A stretch of 64,000 nt of DNA from Gordonia polyisoprenivorans (GCF_017654315.1 NZ_CP072203.1:2418001-2482000); one strand, 5' to 3'. Shown: positions 9,121-18,888, numbered from the stretch's first letter. Numbers and translations: made by a program. Notes: generated from the letters alone by a model not told the origin.

Positions 9121-9893
9121 GCCATCGTCAATCCGCCGCTGACGGACAGGGTCTGGCCCGTCACGTACCCGGCATTGGGGTGCGCGAAGAACGAGACCGC
9201 CGGCGAGATGTCGGCCGGCGTGCCGATCCGCTTCATCGGAACCGCGCGCGAGAGCGCGTCGTACCGCTTCTGGCTCTGCTGCGCGACCTGGTCGAGCAGC
9301 GGGGTGTCCGTCGGGCCGGGGCAGACGGTGTTGACCGTGATGTTCTGTGTCGCGGTCTCGCGAGCGAGGGCCTTGCCGAAGGCGATCACCGCGCCCTTGG
9401 TGCCGGAGTAGACGACCTCGCCCGAGGAGCCGACGCGGCCCGCGTCCGAGGCGATGTTGACGATGCGGCCGTAGCTGCGGGCGATCATGTGGTCGAGCAC
9501 GGAGCGGGTGACGATCACGGTGCCGAGGTAGTTGACGTCGACTATGCGGCGCCAGGTCTCCTCGGTCGAGTCGACGAACGGCTCGATCTTGTCGATGCCC
9601 GCGTTGTTCACCAGGACCCGGATCGGACCCAGGTCATGCTCGATCGCGGTGACGACCTCGGCGACGCCGGCGCTGTCGGAGACGTCCACGCGGTACGCGC
9701 CGCCCTTGTCGGTGCCGGCCTCGGTCAGCGCGCGCTGAGCGGCCTCGACGTTGAGATCACACGCGGCGACGGTGTAGCCGGCCCGGGCGAGCTCTGTGAC
9801 GATCGCGCCGCCGATGCCGCCGCCGGCGCCGGTGACGACGGCGATGCCGCCGGGCGCGGTCGGGAGGTCGGGCGTGATGGACTGCTCGGTCAT
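9117..9893 (-). CDS. short-chain dehydrogenase/reductase (SDR)
   Basis: Classical SDR of 258 residues, probably a 3-hydroxyacyl-CoA dehydrogenase-type enzyme given its position between two hydratases. Seen: TGAGGGIGGAI for NAD(P) binding, NNAGIDK, the catalytic Ser region NIASDAGRVGSSGEV followed by YSGTK (Tyr-x3-Lys), and a C-terminal TGQTLSVSGGLTMA. The open frame extends far upstream, but ATG 9893 shares a base with the upstream gene's stop and starts the SDR homology. D-Asp in AACDLNVEAA after strand 2 suggests NAD+ rather than NADP+. Confidence 0.9.
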   Translation of the reverse strand: MTEQSITPDLPTAPGGIAVVTGAGGGIGGAIVTELARAGYTVAACDLNVEAAQRALTEAGTDKGGAYRVDVSDSAGVAEVVTAIEHDLGPIRVLVNNAGIDKIEPFVDSTEETWRRIVDVNYLGTVIVTRSVLDHMIARSYGRIVNIASDAGRVGSSGEVVYSGTKGAVIAFGKALARETATQNITVNTVCPGPTDTPLLDQVAQQSQKRYDALSRAVPMKRIGTPADISPAVSFFAHPNAGYVTGQTLSVSGGLTMA

Positions 9894-10726
9894 CAGTTCT
9901 CCTCGATGGTGGTGGCGGTGGTGACGCGCGGGAGGCCGGTGAACTCGGGGCTGCGCTTTTCGCGGTGTGAGCCGAGGCCCTCGCGGACCTCGGGACCGCC
10001 GAAGCCGAGGAACTCGGCGCCGAGGGAGGCCTCGAAGGCCGGGATCGCCGACCGGTACCAGTGGTTGAGGTGGTGCTTGGTCCACGCGATCGCCGTGGGG
10101 GCGCCGGCGGCCAGTTGCTCGGCGATGCGGATCGCCTCGTCGAGGACCTCGTCGTCGTCGACGCACTTGGAGATGAGGCCGATGCGCTCGGCCTCCTCGC
10201 CGGTGAGCGGGTCGCAGGTGAGCAGGTAGTACTTCGCCTTGGCCATTCCGGCCATGAGCGGCCAGCAGACGGCGGCGTGGTCGCCGGCGGCGACGCCGAG
10301 GCGGGTGTGGCCGTCGATGATCTTGGCGGTGCGACCCGCGACCGAGACGTCGGCCAGCATGCCGACGACGAGGCCGGCACCGACGGCCGGGCCGCGGATG
10401 CCGGAGACGACCGGTTTGTCGAAATTGATCAGGTTGAGGACGAGATCACGGGCCTCGCGCATCACGCGAACGCGGGTCTCGTAGTCGTTGATCATCGCCT
10501 CGATCGAGTCGAAGCTGCCGCCGGCCGAGAAGGCGCGACCGGCGCCGTACACGACGACGGAGCGGACGTCGGGGTCCGCGGCCAGCGCGGGCCACACGTC
10601 GGCGATGTCGCGGTGCATCTGCGGGCCGACCGAGTTCAGCGCCGGGCCGTCGAGGATCAGGTGCATCACACCCGAGTCGGCCAACTCCAGGCGCAGGGAT
10701 GGGAACTGTGTGTGGCGATCAGACAA
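9893..10726 (-). CDS. enoyl-CoA hydratase/isomerase family protein
   Basis: Crotonase-fold enzyme of about 277 residues. Seen: [30 protein letters not shown] with the first oxyanion-hole strand, and [23 protein letters not shown] with the second. The frame is open to 10924, inside the neighbouring CoA-transferase. The likely start is the TTG at 10726, because GGAGG lies 8 bases before it and the preceding codons overlap another gene. The active-site loop [21 protein letters not shown] lacks the usual acidic Glu of hydratases, so isomerase or hydrolase activity is possible. It starts a sub-operon with SDR and hydratases. Confidence 0.86.
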   Translation of the reverse strand: MSDRHTQFPSLRLELADSGVMHLILDGPALNSVGPQMHRDIADVWPALAADPDVRSVVVYGAGRAFSAGGSFDSIEAMINDYETRVRVMREARDLVLNLINFDKPVVSGIRGPAVGAGLVVGMLADVSVAGRTAKIIDGHTRLGVAAGDHAAVCWPLMAGMAKAKYYLLTCDPLTGEEAERIGLISKCVDDDEVLDEAIRIAEQLAAGAPTAIAWTKHHLNHWYRSAIPAFEASLGAEFLGFGGPEVREGLGSHREKRSPEFTGLPRVTTATTIEEN

Positions 10727-10779
10727 GGCAGGGGCCTCCGGGAGAAGGGCGCGGTCGAAGCCGCGCTGACGAGACGTGA

Positions 10780-10826
10780 CGCATATAGGTTTATCATCTA
10801 ACTTATCGACAGCACAGTGTTGCTGG
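10780..10826 (-). promoter_or_regulatory. AT-rich intergenic region with candidate operator half-site
   Basis: A short AT-rich stretch between the CoA-transferase stop and the downstream hydratase start. On the minus strand it reads CGATAAGTTAGATGA (10808-10794), sharing the AAGTTA/AGTTAGAT core with AT-rich sites at 15103-15123 and 23711-23725. It could be a promoter or regulator site serving the hydratase-SDR-hydratase genes. No clear -35/-10 pair was fixed. Confidence 0.35.
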
Positions 10827-12005
10827 TCAATCGCCGTTGACGACGGTCCCGTCGGCGAGGAGGGCGTCGATCCGGTCGGAGGGGAAGCCCCAGTCGCGGA
10901 GGATCTCCGCCGAGTGCTGGCCACCGCGCGGTGGCGGCCCGGCGATCGTGGCCGGGGTCCGCGAGAGGCGCGGCGCCGGCGCCGGCTGGACCACGCCGAA
11001 CTCCTCGACGAAGGTGCCGCGCTCGATGTTGTGCGGGTGCCGGCGCGCCTCGGCGAAGGACAGGATCGGGGTAACGCACGCGTCGGAGCCGTCGAAGACC
11101 ACCTCCCATTCCGTGCGCGTGCGAGAACGGAAGACCTCGGCGAAGGTCTCGCTCAGGGCGGGCCAGTTGGCGGCGTTGTCGCGGTCGGGCAGGGAAGCCG
11201 GATCCAGGCCGAGCTTCTCGACGAGTATCGCGTAGAACTGCGGCTCGGTCGGGGCGACCGCCAGGTACTGGCCATCGGCGGTCTCGTAGATGTCGTAATA
11301 GTTCGAACCGCCATCGCAGAAGTTCGAGCCGGGTGCGTCCATCTTCCAGCGGTTCTGTGCGGTCATCGAGTAGATCAGGGTGGTCAGCGAGGCGACGCCG
11401 TCGACCATCGCCGCGTCGATGACCTGGCCCTTGCCGGACTGGCGCGCCTCGAAGACCGCGCACACGATGCCGAAGGCGAACATCAGGCCGCCGCCGGCGA
11501 AGTCGGCCAGTAGTCCAGGAGGGGTTGCCGGTCGCGCGCCGGGGCCGCGCTGGAACAGGGTGAGCACGCCGGTGAGCGCCAGGTAGTTCAGGTCGTGTCC
11601 GGCCGTTTGACTCAGGGGGCCTCGGTTTCCCCAGCCGGTCATCCGGCCGTAGACGAGCGCCGGGTTGCGGGAGAGACAGTCGTCGGGGCCGATGCCGAGT
11701 CGCTCGGTGACGCCGGGGCGATATCCCTCCATCAGGATGTCGGCCCGCTCGGCCAGGGCGAGCACGGTCTCGACGCCCTCCGGCTTCTTGAGATCGACCA
11801 CGATCGAGCGCCGGCCCCTGCTCAGGGCGTACTTGTCGTCGTTCGGGCGGCCAACACCGGGCCGGTCGACCCGGATGATGTCGGCTCCCATGTCGGAGAG
11901 CAGCATGCCGGCGAACGGCGTCGGGCCGAGCCCGGCGATCTCGACGATCTTGATGCCCGCGAGTGGGCCGGGGTGGCGACGGGGCGTCGGAGATGCTTCG
12001 GTCAC
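10827..12005 (-). CDS. class III CoA-transferase (CaiB/BaiF family)
   Basis: Family III CoA-transferase of 392 residues, moving CoA between acyl donors and acceptors or acting as an alpha-methylacyl-CoA racemase-like enzyme. Seen: [36 protein letters not shown] at residues 14-49, a layout close to alpha-methylacyl-CoA racemases, and [19 protein letters not shown] around 135 with the Asp/Gly region, then [15 protein letters not shown] start at 12005 with GGAAAGGA upstream. First gene of the minus-strand beta-oxidation-like operon, divergent from the acyl-CoA dehydrogenase at 12133. Confidence 0.9.
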   Translation of the reverse strand: MTEASPTPRRHPGPLAGIKIVEIAGLGPTPFAGMLLSDMGADIIRVDRPGVGRPNDDKYALSRGRRSIVVDLKKPEGVETVLALAERADILMEGYRPGVTERLGIGPDDCLSRNPALVYGRMTGWGNRGPLSQTAGHDLNYLALTGVLTLFQRGPGARPATPPGLLADFAGGGLMFAFGIVCAVFEARQSGKGQVIDAAMVDGVASLTTLIYSMTAQNRWKMDAPGSNFCDGGSNYYDIYETADGQYLAVAPTEPQFYAILVEKLGLDPASLPDRDNAANWPALSETFAEVFRSRTRTEWEVVFDGSDACVTPILSFAEARRHPHNIERGTFVEEFGVVQPAPAPRLSRTPATIAGPPPRGGQHSAEILRDWGFPSDRIDALLADGTVVNGD

Positions 12006-12132
12006 GACGACATCCTTTCCGGTAGGGGTTTAGCGTCCGGTACGGGGCTACCGTTAATTCGGTAGATAGGTAAACTATTGCACGTAACGCTCATGGCTCC
12101 GCAAGGCCAACCGTTCCAGAAGGGCAGACCCC
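12006..12132. promoter_or_regulatory. divergent promoter region
   Basis: The 127 bases separate the CoA-transferase and acyl-CoA dehydrogenase genes, which run apart. The region is AT-richer than its surroundings around 12050-12080 (AATTCGGTAGATAGGTAAAC), and CTACCG/CGGTAG arms (12048-12053 and 12060-12065) form an inverted repeat that could be an operator. No regulator gene is adjacent. Exact promoter elements could not be fixed by eye. Confidence 0.45.
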
Positions 12133-13275
12133 ATGCGTCGCAAGATCTTCACCCCAGACCACGACACGTTCCGTGCCACCGTTCGTGCCTTCCTCGAGAA
12201 GGAGGCCAAGCCACACGCCGCACAATGGGAGGCTGACGGCCAGGCGAACCGCGAGGTCTGGAAGAGGGCTGGTGAGCTCGGTCTGCTCGGATGGGAGGTC
12301 CCAGAGGAATTCGGCGGGCTCGGCATCCGCGACTTCCGCTTCAACGCGATCCTGGCCGAGGAGATCGTCGCGAGTGGCACGAGTGGACTCGGGTTCGCGG
12401 TCAACAACGACATCGTGATGCCGTACATGACCGACCTGACCACCGACGAGCAGAAGGCTCGCTGGCTCCCGGGAATGGTCGACGGCTCGATCATCACCGC
12501 CATCGCGATGTCGGAGCCCGGCGCCGGCTCGGACCTCCGGAGCATTCGCTCCAGCGCCGTACGTGAAGGCGACGACTGGATCCTCAACGGCTCGAAGACC
12601 TTCATCAGCAACGGCCAGCTCGCCAACCTCGTGATCGTGGTCTGTAAGACCGACCCGAGCGCCGGCCACAAGGGCATCTCACTGCTCGTGGTCGAGGAGG
12701 GTATGGATGGCTTCACCCGCGGTCGCAAGCTCGACAAAATCGGCGCCAAGGCGGCCGACACTTCGGAGCTCTTCTTTGAGAACGTCCGTGTCCCGGCCGA
12801 CAACGTCCTCGGCGAGCTCGGCCGCGGCTTCTACAACCTGATGCGCAACATCCCCTCCGAGCGTCTCGGTATCGCGGTGCACGGTGTCGCCCGCGCGAAG
12901 CGCGCGCTCGAGATCACCCTCGACTACGCGAAGACCCGCGAGGCGTTCGGTACGCCGATCGGGTCGTTCCAGGCGAACCGCTTCTACATCGCGGAGATGA
13001 AGGCCAAGGTCGATGTCGCGCAGGTCTTCCTGGACCGTTGCATCGAGGATCTCATCGCCGGTGAACTCACCGCAGTGGACGCGGCCGAGGCGAAGATGTG
13101 GATCACCGAGACCGAGTGGGAGATCCTCGACCGCTGCCTGCAGCTCCACGGCGGATACGGCTACGTCAACGAGTACGAGATCGCCCGCCTGTGGCGCGAC
13201 AGCCGTGTACAGCGCGTGTACGGCGGGACCAACGAGATCATGAAAGACCTCATCGGCCGTTCGCTCGGCCTCTGA
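12133..13275 (+). CDS. acyl-CoA dehydrogenase (long-chain/isovaleryl type)
   Basis: Complete FAD acyl-CoA dehydrogenase of 380 residues. Seen: VPEEFGGLGIRDFRF near 56-70, AIAMSEPGAGSDLRSI (124-138), ILNGSKTFISNGQLANL, and the catalytic base most likely Glu243 in PSERLGIAVHGVARA. That is the position used by isovaleryl- and long-chain acyl-CoA dehydrogenases, and correspondingly the C-terminus has YGGTNEIM (no Glu before GGT). LQLHGGYGYVNEYEIARLWRD is typical. It likely supplies the enoyl-CoA for the divergent hydratase operon. Confidence 0.93.
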   Translation: MRRKIFTPDHDTFRATVRAFLEKEAKPHAAQWEADGQANREVWKRAGELGLLGWEVPEEFGGLGIRDFRFNAILAEEIVASGTSGLGFAVNNDIVMPYMTDLTTDEQKARWLPGMVDGSIITAIAMSEPGAGSDLRSIRSSAVREGDDWILNGSKTFISNGQLANLVIVVCKTDPSAGHKGISLLVVEEGMDGFTRGRKLDKIGAKAADTSELFFENVRVPADNVLGELGRGFYNLMRNIPSERLGIAVHGVARAKRALEITLDYAKTREAFGTPIGSFQANRFYIAEMKAKVDVAQVFLDRCIEDLIAGELTAVDAAEAKMWITETEWEILDRCLQLHGGYGYVNEYEIARLWRDSRVQRVYGGTNEIMKDLIGRSLGL

Positions 13276-13279
13276 GCTC

Positions 13280-14155
13280 GGGCCTCGCCGCGCAGCAACG
13301 CGCGGACCCGTATCGCACCGTCTGCGGCCTCGCGCAACCGACTTCGAGATGGGGCTGGATCGACGCACCGGTCTCCTCTGGGGAGACGTACGGGCAGTAG
13401 CGCTCGAGCCGCTCGAACGGGATGCGGTAGAGGGACTCCATCTGCCCTGCCAGCCCTGCGCGTTCCAAGGCGCGGTCTGGGCCGAACCCGTCCCACACAT
13501 GCACGGCGTGGCTCCAGCGAGAGACGACTCGGCCGGCTTCGTCCGCCGCGTGTTCACGTACCTCGTCGAAGCGCCGGGGTGATAGCCACACGGCGATCCA
13601 CCCGTCGCCGAGCCGACCGTACGCCGCAGTGCCGCATCAAAACGGCTTGCTGACCGGGAACGGCACGCGGATCGGGGGAGCAGGCAGGACACATAACTCG
13701 TCCAGTTCGAAGTGTCCGCCGGCGCGACTGACCGGGCGGCCGGCGAGAAGTTCTGCCAGGATCTCGAGCGACTCGTCGAAACGACGTCCCCGGGTGGTCG
13801 TGTCCGCGCCACAGGCGAGTACCTCGCCGCCGACTCCGACGCCGAACGTGAAGCGGCCCGGGGCCAGCGTGGCGAGGGTGCTGATCTGCCGGGCGACCGG
13901 CACCGGGTGGCGCAGTGGCAGGAGGTAGACCGCCACCTCGATCGCCACACGATCGGTCGGGGCGGCTGTGGCTGACCGTCGAAGCCGATGCCTTCGCGGA
14001 AGGTGGCGTGGTCGCCGACGCAGACCCGTTCCAGCGAACTCGCATCGACGTACGACAGGAACTCCCGCAACGACGGGACGTCACTGAACAGGTCAGGCGG
14101 GATTCGCGGTCCCAAGCGTGAGATCGGGTGCCGAGGCCACCGACGCCGCCGACAT
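13280..14155 (-). pseudogene. LLM-class flavin-dependent oxidoreductase, frameshifted
   Basis: Remains of a luciferase-like F420/FMN oxidoreductase spread over three frames. The first frame (about 14115-13970) has LREFLSYVDASSLERVCVGD, the second (13948-13637) has YLLPLRHPVPVARQISTLA and GRFTFGVGVGGEV plus RRFDESLEIL, and the third (13591-13300) has WLSPRRFDEVREHAADE and QMESLYRIPFERLERYCPYVS. All parts are in the right order, so frameshifts rather than rearrangement broke it. Its beginning overlaps the stop of the GntR-type regulator gene, suggesting it was cotranscribed with it. Confidence 0.8.
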
Positions 14156-14928
14156 CATTCCAACAGATCCAGGACCGTTTTGGGGTTGGCATCGCTGAGC
14201 ATGTACTTCTCGGCCTCGGTCACGTGCTTGCGCCACAACTTCTCCGCGGCAACGGCGTCGCGTGCCTCCACGTACTGGATAAGCAACTCGTGCGCCCGGA
14301 AGCCTTTGCGGATCGACGCGATGTTCGCGGGCGATCCGGCGTCAGAGGCGACGTGCCGGAAGCTGGACAGGTCGATGATGTGACGGACCATCCCGTTGAG
14401 CACAGCCATCGTCTGGTTTCCCGCGAGATCGATCATCACGGCGTGGAACTCGTTGTGCACCCGGATGAGGGCGTTGCCGTCGTCGAGGTGCTCGCGGGCG
14501 GCGTCGTGCGCGGCCTTCAACTTCTCGAGGTCGGCGTTGGTGCGCTTGCGAGCGAGCAGACCGGCGAGCGGCGGCTCGATGATGTTGCGGGCGTCGTAGA
14601 CATCCTCAAGGGTCGTCCCACGGAACTCGAGTACGAGACCGGCGTAGCGAGCGGCGATGTCGCCGTTCGGAGTCTGGACGCGGGCACCGCCGTGGGCGCC
14701 GCGGCGGACGTTGATCAGGCCCTCGGACTCGAGGACGCGGAACGCCTCGCGAAGCGTGGGGCGAGAGACGCCGAACTGAGCCATCAGCTCCGCCTCAGAG
14801 GGCAGCGCATCGCCTTCGCTCAGCTCGCCACGCACGATTTGACGACGCAGGCGCTGGGCCACCAACTCGGCCATCTTGGGTACGCGCAGTGCGCCGGTCT
14901 CTCCTGCGTCGGTCTTGGCCGTGGTCAT
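14155..14928 (-). CDS. GntR-family transcriptional regulator, FadR/FCD type
   Basis: DNA-binding regulator of 257 residues. The N-terminal winged helix-turn-helix contains GDALPSEAELMAQFGVSRPTLREA (about residues 38-61) and the wing VRRGAHGGARV. The C-terminal all-helical FCD ligand domain has the metal-binding type HNEFHAVMIDLAGN and RAHELLIQYV segments. Such proteins usually repress catabolic genes and release DNA on binding an acyl-CoA or organic acid. It lies between the LLM remnant and the 15144 remnants and probably controls the adjacent genes; that is inference. Confidence 0.92.
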   Translation of the reverse strand: MTTAKTDAGETGALRVPKMAELVAQRLRRQIVRGELSEGDALPSEAELMAQFGVSRPTLREAFRVLESEGLINVRRGAHGGARVQTPNGDIAARYAGLVLEFRGTTLEDVYDARNIIEPPLAGLLARKRTNADLEKLKAAHDAAREHLDDGNALIRVHNEFHAVMIDLAGNQTMAVLNGMVRHIIDLSSFRHVASDAGSPANIASIRKGFRAHELLIQYVEARDAVAAEKLWRKHVTEAEKYMLSDANPKTVLDLLE

Positions 14929-15143
14929 ATCTACCTCTCGTTGACGTCCGCCCCAAATCCCGGTGGAGGCGGTACCTGAGAGCCAAGACTAGGTGAAATC
15001 TGGTTGGATCAGCAGGATGATTGAACCGTTGTGGCGAGTTCAACGCCCGCACCGGCTGCGTGATACTCGATTTACCCCTTGTTGTGTTGTTGCGGCCTGC
15101 GGCATAAAGTGTATAACTTATTGATCTTGACAGGAGAGTGATT
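14929..15143. promoter_or_regulatory. divergent intergenic region upstream of regulator
   Basis: The 215 bases lie between the GntR-type regulator gene and a plus-strand gene remnant. The part 15103-15123 is AT-rich (ATAAAGTGTATAACTTATTG), and its reverse strand contains ATAAGTTATAC, related to AT-rich sites at 10794 and 23711. An AGGAG ribosome-binding site at 15132-15136 precedes the GTG at 15144. Confidence 0.4.
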
Positions 15144-15457
15144 GTGTCTCAGATCCGGCTGGTCGATTACTTGGACCTCGCCGATCGGGATACTCCGCGC
15201 CTCGTCGCCCTTGAGTTGGGTCACCTGCGACGCACAGTACTTCGACCGTCGCAATGCGTGCGCGCCTGCTTCGGTATCGCGCAGATCCTCACCGAGGGTG
15301 TCCTGCGGGCCTTCACCTTAGGCGAACATCCGGGAGGTCGCCACCAACCTGCGCGGTGAGGCCCTGCGTCAGATCGCTTGCGCCAAGGTCCGGCCTCGCG
15401 CACGTCAGCGGCCTGGGCTCGGCCTGCGGGGCCCACATCCTCGAGAAGGCTCTCTGA
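15144..15457 (+). pseudogene. chimeric remnant: DUF35/OB-fold start joined to thiolase-like end
   Basis: The start (GTG 15144 after AGGAG) encodes an N-terminus typical of DUF35 zinc-ribbon/OB-fold proteins: SQIRLVDYLDL, then in a shifted frame CDAQYFDRRNACA and, shifted again, CFGIAQILTEGVLRAFTL. It then passes into a C-terminus of an Ltp/thiolase-like protein: NIREVATNLRGEALRQI, ending AHVSGLGSACGAHILEKAL before TGA at 15455. The intact thiolase-like protein in this window has the similar HLREAVLQLQGRAGSRQV. Most of both genes has been deleted. Not functional as it stands. Confidence 0.68.
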
Positions 15458-15477
15458 CCAAACGGGAGAGGCAGGTA

Positions 15478-16639
15478 TGTCTCACAGCTACGACCCGGTG
15501 ATCCGCGGCGGTCTCGCGTGGACGGCACCGGCGGTGTACCCCGCTCCGCGGATGTCGCCGTGCAGGACGGCGTCATCGTCACTGTCGGAGACATGGCAGG
15601 TACCGCCGCCGAGGAGGTCGACGCTGCCGGATGCATCGTCACGCCGGGCTTCGTGGACGTCCACACCCACTACGACGGGCAGGTCACCTGGGAGGACACT
15701 CTTGCACCATCGAGTGGACACGGGGTCACCACAGTGGTGATGGGCAATCGCGGCGTCGAGCTCGAACCGCCCGCGATGGACGACCTGGCGGCGATGCGCA
15801 CGCTCACCGCCGAGGCGATCCGCGCCGGGGCGGTCGGCGTGTCAACTTCACGCACCTACGCGCATCGTTTCAAGGCCGGCCGGCCGGCCGGCGCCGTCGG
15901 TCAACACCGAGGACGAGGAGGTACTCGCCCTGGGCGACGCCGGGACGGGCGTCTTCCAACTCGTGCCGGACACCCGCCACCCGCCGGAGGTGCAGCTGGA
16001 CCTGCTGCGGCGGATCGCCGAGCGCTGCGGCAGGAAGGTCTCCTTCACCTTCATGCAGACGCCAGGGTATTAAGAGCAGTGGCGCACGATCCTCGCCGGT
16101 CTCGAGGATGCCAAGCGCGACGGCCTCGAGATCCGGGGACAGGTGATTCCCCGCCCGACCGGCAGCTTGCTCGGTCTCGAGCTGAGCCTGCACCCGTTCT
16201 CGCTCAACCCCTCCTTCCGGGAACTCGAGCCGCTGCCGCTGGCGGAGAAGGTGCGCGAGCTGGGCAAGCTGGGGACAAGGCTGCGGTTGCTGTCGGAGTC
16301 GCCGACCGATCCGAACCCGTTCTTCACCTACGTCGTTTCCGAGCACGATCAACTGTTCGTCCTCGGCGACCCACCGAACTGCAACCCGGACGTCTCGGAA
16401 AGCATAGGCGCCCGAGCCCGCGCCGCCGGCGTCGATCCGTTGGAGCTGATCTACGACACGCTGCTCGAGCGCGACGGCCACGAGGTGCTCTATCGACCGA
16501 TGGGGAACTACGTGGCGCGGACGGCTACCGCGCCACGGTCGTGTCCAGGTCGATCACCTATCGCAATGGTGAAACAACCGGCGCCCTGCCCGGCCGACTC
16601 GTACGGGGTGCCCAGGAAGATCCGGAGGGGATCGCATGA
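15478..16639 (+). pseudogene. D-aminoacylase-like amidohydrolase, frameshifted with stop and internal deletion
   Basis: Amidohydrolase family 3 (N-acyl-D-amino-acid deacylase-like) remnant. Seen in order: MSHSYDPVIRGG, a frameshift, VDVHTHYDGQVTWEDTL with the metal-binding His-x-His, SSGHGVTTVVMGN, another frameshift near 15880, LDLLRRIAERCGRKVSF, an in-frame TAA at 16071, then EDAKRDGLEIRGQVIPRPTG and RPMGNYV. Directly after MGNYV it passes, by a deletion of roughly 100 or more residues, to GYRATVVSRSITYRNGE and ends RLVRGAQEDPEGIA. The final TGA still overlaps the next start (ATGA), so coupling was kept. Confidence 0.8.
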
Positions 16640-17643
16640 AAGTCGATATCACAGCCGAGCAGGCGCTCGACCCCGAGCTGGCGGTCGACGCCGAGAAACG
16701 TGGGTACGATGCCGTCTGGTTCGGTGAGACCAGCCATGACCCAATGGTCTCCATCGCGCTCGCGGCGAAGGACACTTCGCGCGTCATGCTCGGCACCGGG
16801 GTGACGATCGCGTTGGCACGTTCCCCGATGACGATGGCGGTCTCCGCCAACGACCTGCAGCTGGTCAGCGAGGGACGATTGATCCTCGGGCTCGGCTCGC
16901 AGGTGAAGGCGCACATCACCCGGCGCTTCTCGATGCCGTGGACGCAACCGGTCGGTCAGATGCGCGAGTTCGTCCTCGCCATGCGCGCGATCTGGCGCTC
17001 CTGGCACGAGGACGAGCCGCTCGATTTCCAGGGCGGCTACTACTCCCACACCCTGATGACGCCGTTCTTCAATCCCGGCCCGAACCGTTACGGCCCGCCG
17101 CCGGTGCTGCTCGCCGGCGTCGGCTCGAAGATGACGACTCTTGCCGGTGAGGTCGCCGACGGATTCATGTGTCACGGCTTCGCCACCGAGCGCTACCTGC
17201 GCGAGGTGGTCGTGCCGAGCCTGGGTGCCGGTCGGGCGAAGAGTGGCCGTGATCTCGACGGGTTCGAGATCAGCGGACTGCCGTTCGTCGTCACCGGAAC
17301 CAACGAGGAGGAGATGGCGGCGTCGGCCGCCGGGGTCCGAGACCAGATCGCGTTCTACGCCGCGACGCCCGCGTACCGACCGGTCCTCGAGCTGCACGGC
17401 TGGGGCGATCTCCAGACGGAGCTCAACGCGATGACAAAGGCCGGGCGCTGGAAGGAGATGGGCGACGTCATCGACGACGATGTGCTGAACGCCTTCGCCG
17501 TGGTCGCCGAGCCGGATCAGGTGGCCGCGGAGGTGCTGCGTCGCTACCGCGACGTCTTCACCCGGATGCACCTGTACCTGAAGGCTCCGCTCGACGCAGA
17601 GGTGAAGTCCGCCATCCGCGAGGACTTGCAGGCCGACGCGTGA
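16636..17643 (+). CDS. LLM-class F420-dependent oxidoreductase
   Basis: Luciferase-like monooxygenase-superfamily protein of 335 residues, of the type found in actinobacteria that use coenzyme F420. Seen: LAVDAEKRGYDAVWFGETSHDP at the N-terminus (strand and first helix of the TIM barrel), VMLGTGVTIALARSPMTMA, GRLILGLGSQVKAHITRRFSMPW with the family GLGSQ motif, and PPVLLAGVGSKMTTLAGEVADGFMCHGFATE. F420 use is inferred from family resemblance. Coupled to the broken amidohydrolase by ATGA and to the next hydratase by GTGA. Confidence 0.87.
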   Translation: MKVDITAEQALDPELAVDAEKRGYDAVWFGETSHDPMVSIALAAKDTSRVMLGTGVTIALARSPMTMAVSANDLQLVSEGRLILGLGSQVKAHITRRFSMPWTQPVGQMREFVLAMRAIWRSWHEDEPLDFQGGYYSHTLMTPFFNPGPNRYGPPPVLLAGVGSKMTTLAGEVADGFMCHGFATERYLREVVVPSLGAGRAKSGRDLDGFEISGLPFVVTGTNEEEMAASAAGVRDQIAFYAATPAYRPVLELHGWGDLQTELNAMTKAGRWKEMGDVIDDDVLNAFAVVAEPDQVAAEVLRRYRDVFTRMHLYLKAPLDAEVKSAIREDLQADA

Positions 17644-18455
17644 CGGGCCCTGCTATCAGCGCAGGGGAGACGCCTGTCGTCGAGATCCGGCGGGACGGTC
17701 CGGTGTGGACCATCAAGCTGAACCGGCCCGAGAAGCGCAATGCGATCAACCCGCAGCTCCAGGGAGAGCTCGTCTCCGCACTACAGGAGTTCCACACCGC
17801 GTCGGAGGCGCGTGTCGCCGTACTCACCGGGTCCGACCCGGCGTTCTGCGCCGGCATGGATCTGCACGAGCTCGGCAGCGGCGCGATGGGCTATGGCAAT
17901 GGTGCGACGAACTACGCCGAGGCGATGCGAGCGGTCAGCAAGCCGGTGATCGGAGCGGTCAACGGGGCGGCGATCGCGGGCGGCTTCGAGCTCGCGCTGG
18001 CCTGTGACTTCATGATCGCCTCGGAGCGGGCCTGGTTCGCGGACTCCCATGCCGAGGTCGGGGTGGTTCCAGGCGGGGGCCTCACCGTCAACCTTGCACA
18101 GGCAGTCGGCGTACGGCGCGCACGTCAGATCAGCCTGAGCGGCGAGTATGTCTCTCCCGAACGGGCCTTCCACGATCGCCTGGTGACCGAGGTGCTGCCG
18201 CACGAGCAGCTGCTGTCCCGGGCCAGGGAGATCGCAATCGCGATGGCCGGGCAGGGCGAGCACATGATCGCCGCGATCCGCGCCGCGTACGACCGGACTC
18301 TCAACCTGCCGGCCCAGGAGGCCCTGGACGCCGAGGTCGCGGCCTCACGTGCTGCCGGCATCCCCGCCGGCCACGTCCACCAGGTCACCGAGGGCTTGAT
18401 AGCCCGCGGATCCACCGATGCGACCAGTCGCCGACGGGACCAGTCGAAATGGTAG
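17640..18455 (+). CDS. enoyl-CoA hydratase/isomerase family protein
   Basis: Crotonase-fold protein of 271 residues starting with GTG at 17640, overlapping the previous stop (GTGA). Seen: LNRPEKRNAINPQL, GSDPAFCAGMDLHELG with the oxyanion-hole segment, GAVNGAAIAGGFELALACDF, and the loop AEVGVVPGGGLTVNLAQAVG. After GHVHQVTEGLIARG the last residues (STDATSRRRDQSKW) look unlike the family, and the neighbouring downstream region is debris. The original C-terminus may have been replaced when that region was deleted, but the core fold is complete. Confidence 0.88.
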   Translation: MTGPAISAGETPVVEIRRDGPVWTIKLNRPEKRNAINPQLQGELVSALQEFHTASEARVAVLTGSDPAFCAGMDLHELGSGAMGYGNGATNYAEAMRAVSKPVIGAVNGAAIAGGFELALACDFMIASERAWFADSHAEVGVVPGGGLTVNLAQAVGVRRARQISLSGEYVSPERAFHDRLVTEVLPHEQLLSRAREIAIAMAGQGEHMIAAIRAAYDRTLNLPAQEALDAEVAASRAAGIPAGHVHQVTEGLIARGSTDATSRRRDQSKW

Positions 18456-18888
18456 CGGGCCAGGCGCGGGCCGTTCGACGGCACCGCCTCGCCCGAGGGG
18501 AACCACACGTCGGGTTCGCGGGTGTCGCCGACCTGGCGCCAACGACCGTCGACCTGCTGGCCGCGGTCGGGCATGCGGCCGCGGTCATCGGATAGGAACT
18601 CGTAGGTCCTTGCCGGCGAAGGCGAAGCTCGCGCCGGTCTGCCAGTAGCCGTCCTCGGCGAAGGTGACCCTTGCTGTCGACGGGTGATGTTGCCGGACTC
18701 GTCGGTGAGGATGCCGAAGCCGAAGCGCTCGTTGCCGAGCATGAGGTGGCCGGCTTCGAGGGTGCCGTCCTTCGTAGTACACCCGACGCTCGAGGCCGGC
18801 GAGTTTGGTGATATCCCAGGTTCTGCTCGGCGCTCATCCCCGACCGGCGCGGAGCCCGAGCCGCGGCGGCGTCATCAGCGCTGAGCAC
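18385..18888 (-). pseudogene. frameshifted gene of unknown function
   Basis: Minus-strand debris in three frames that read as one protein: EQNLGYH near 18830, then MLGNERFGFGILTDESGN (18742-18689), VTFAEDGYWQTGASFAFAGKDL (about 18665-18600), and LSDDRGRMPDRGQQVDGRWRQ followed by EPDVWFPSGEAVPSNGPRLARYHFDWSRR. I do not recognise the family; the repeated Gly/Trp/Asp pattern suggests a beta-rich protein. It overlaps the 3' end of the hydratase gene on the other strand. Confidence 0.5.
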
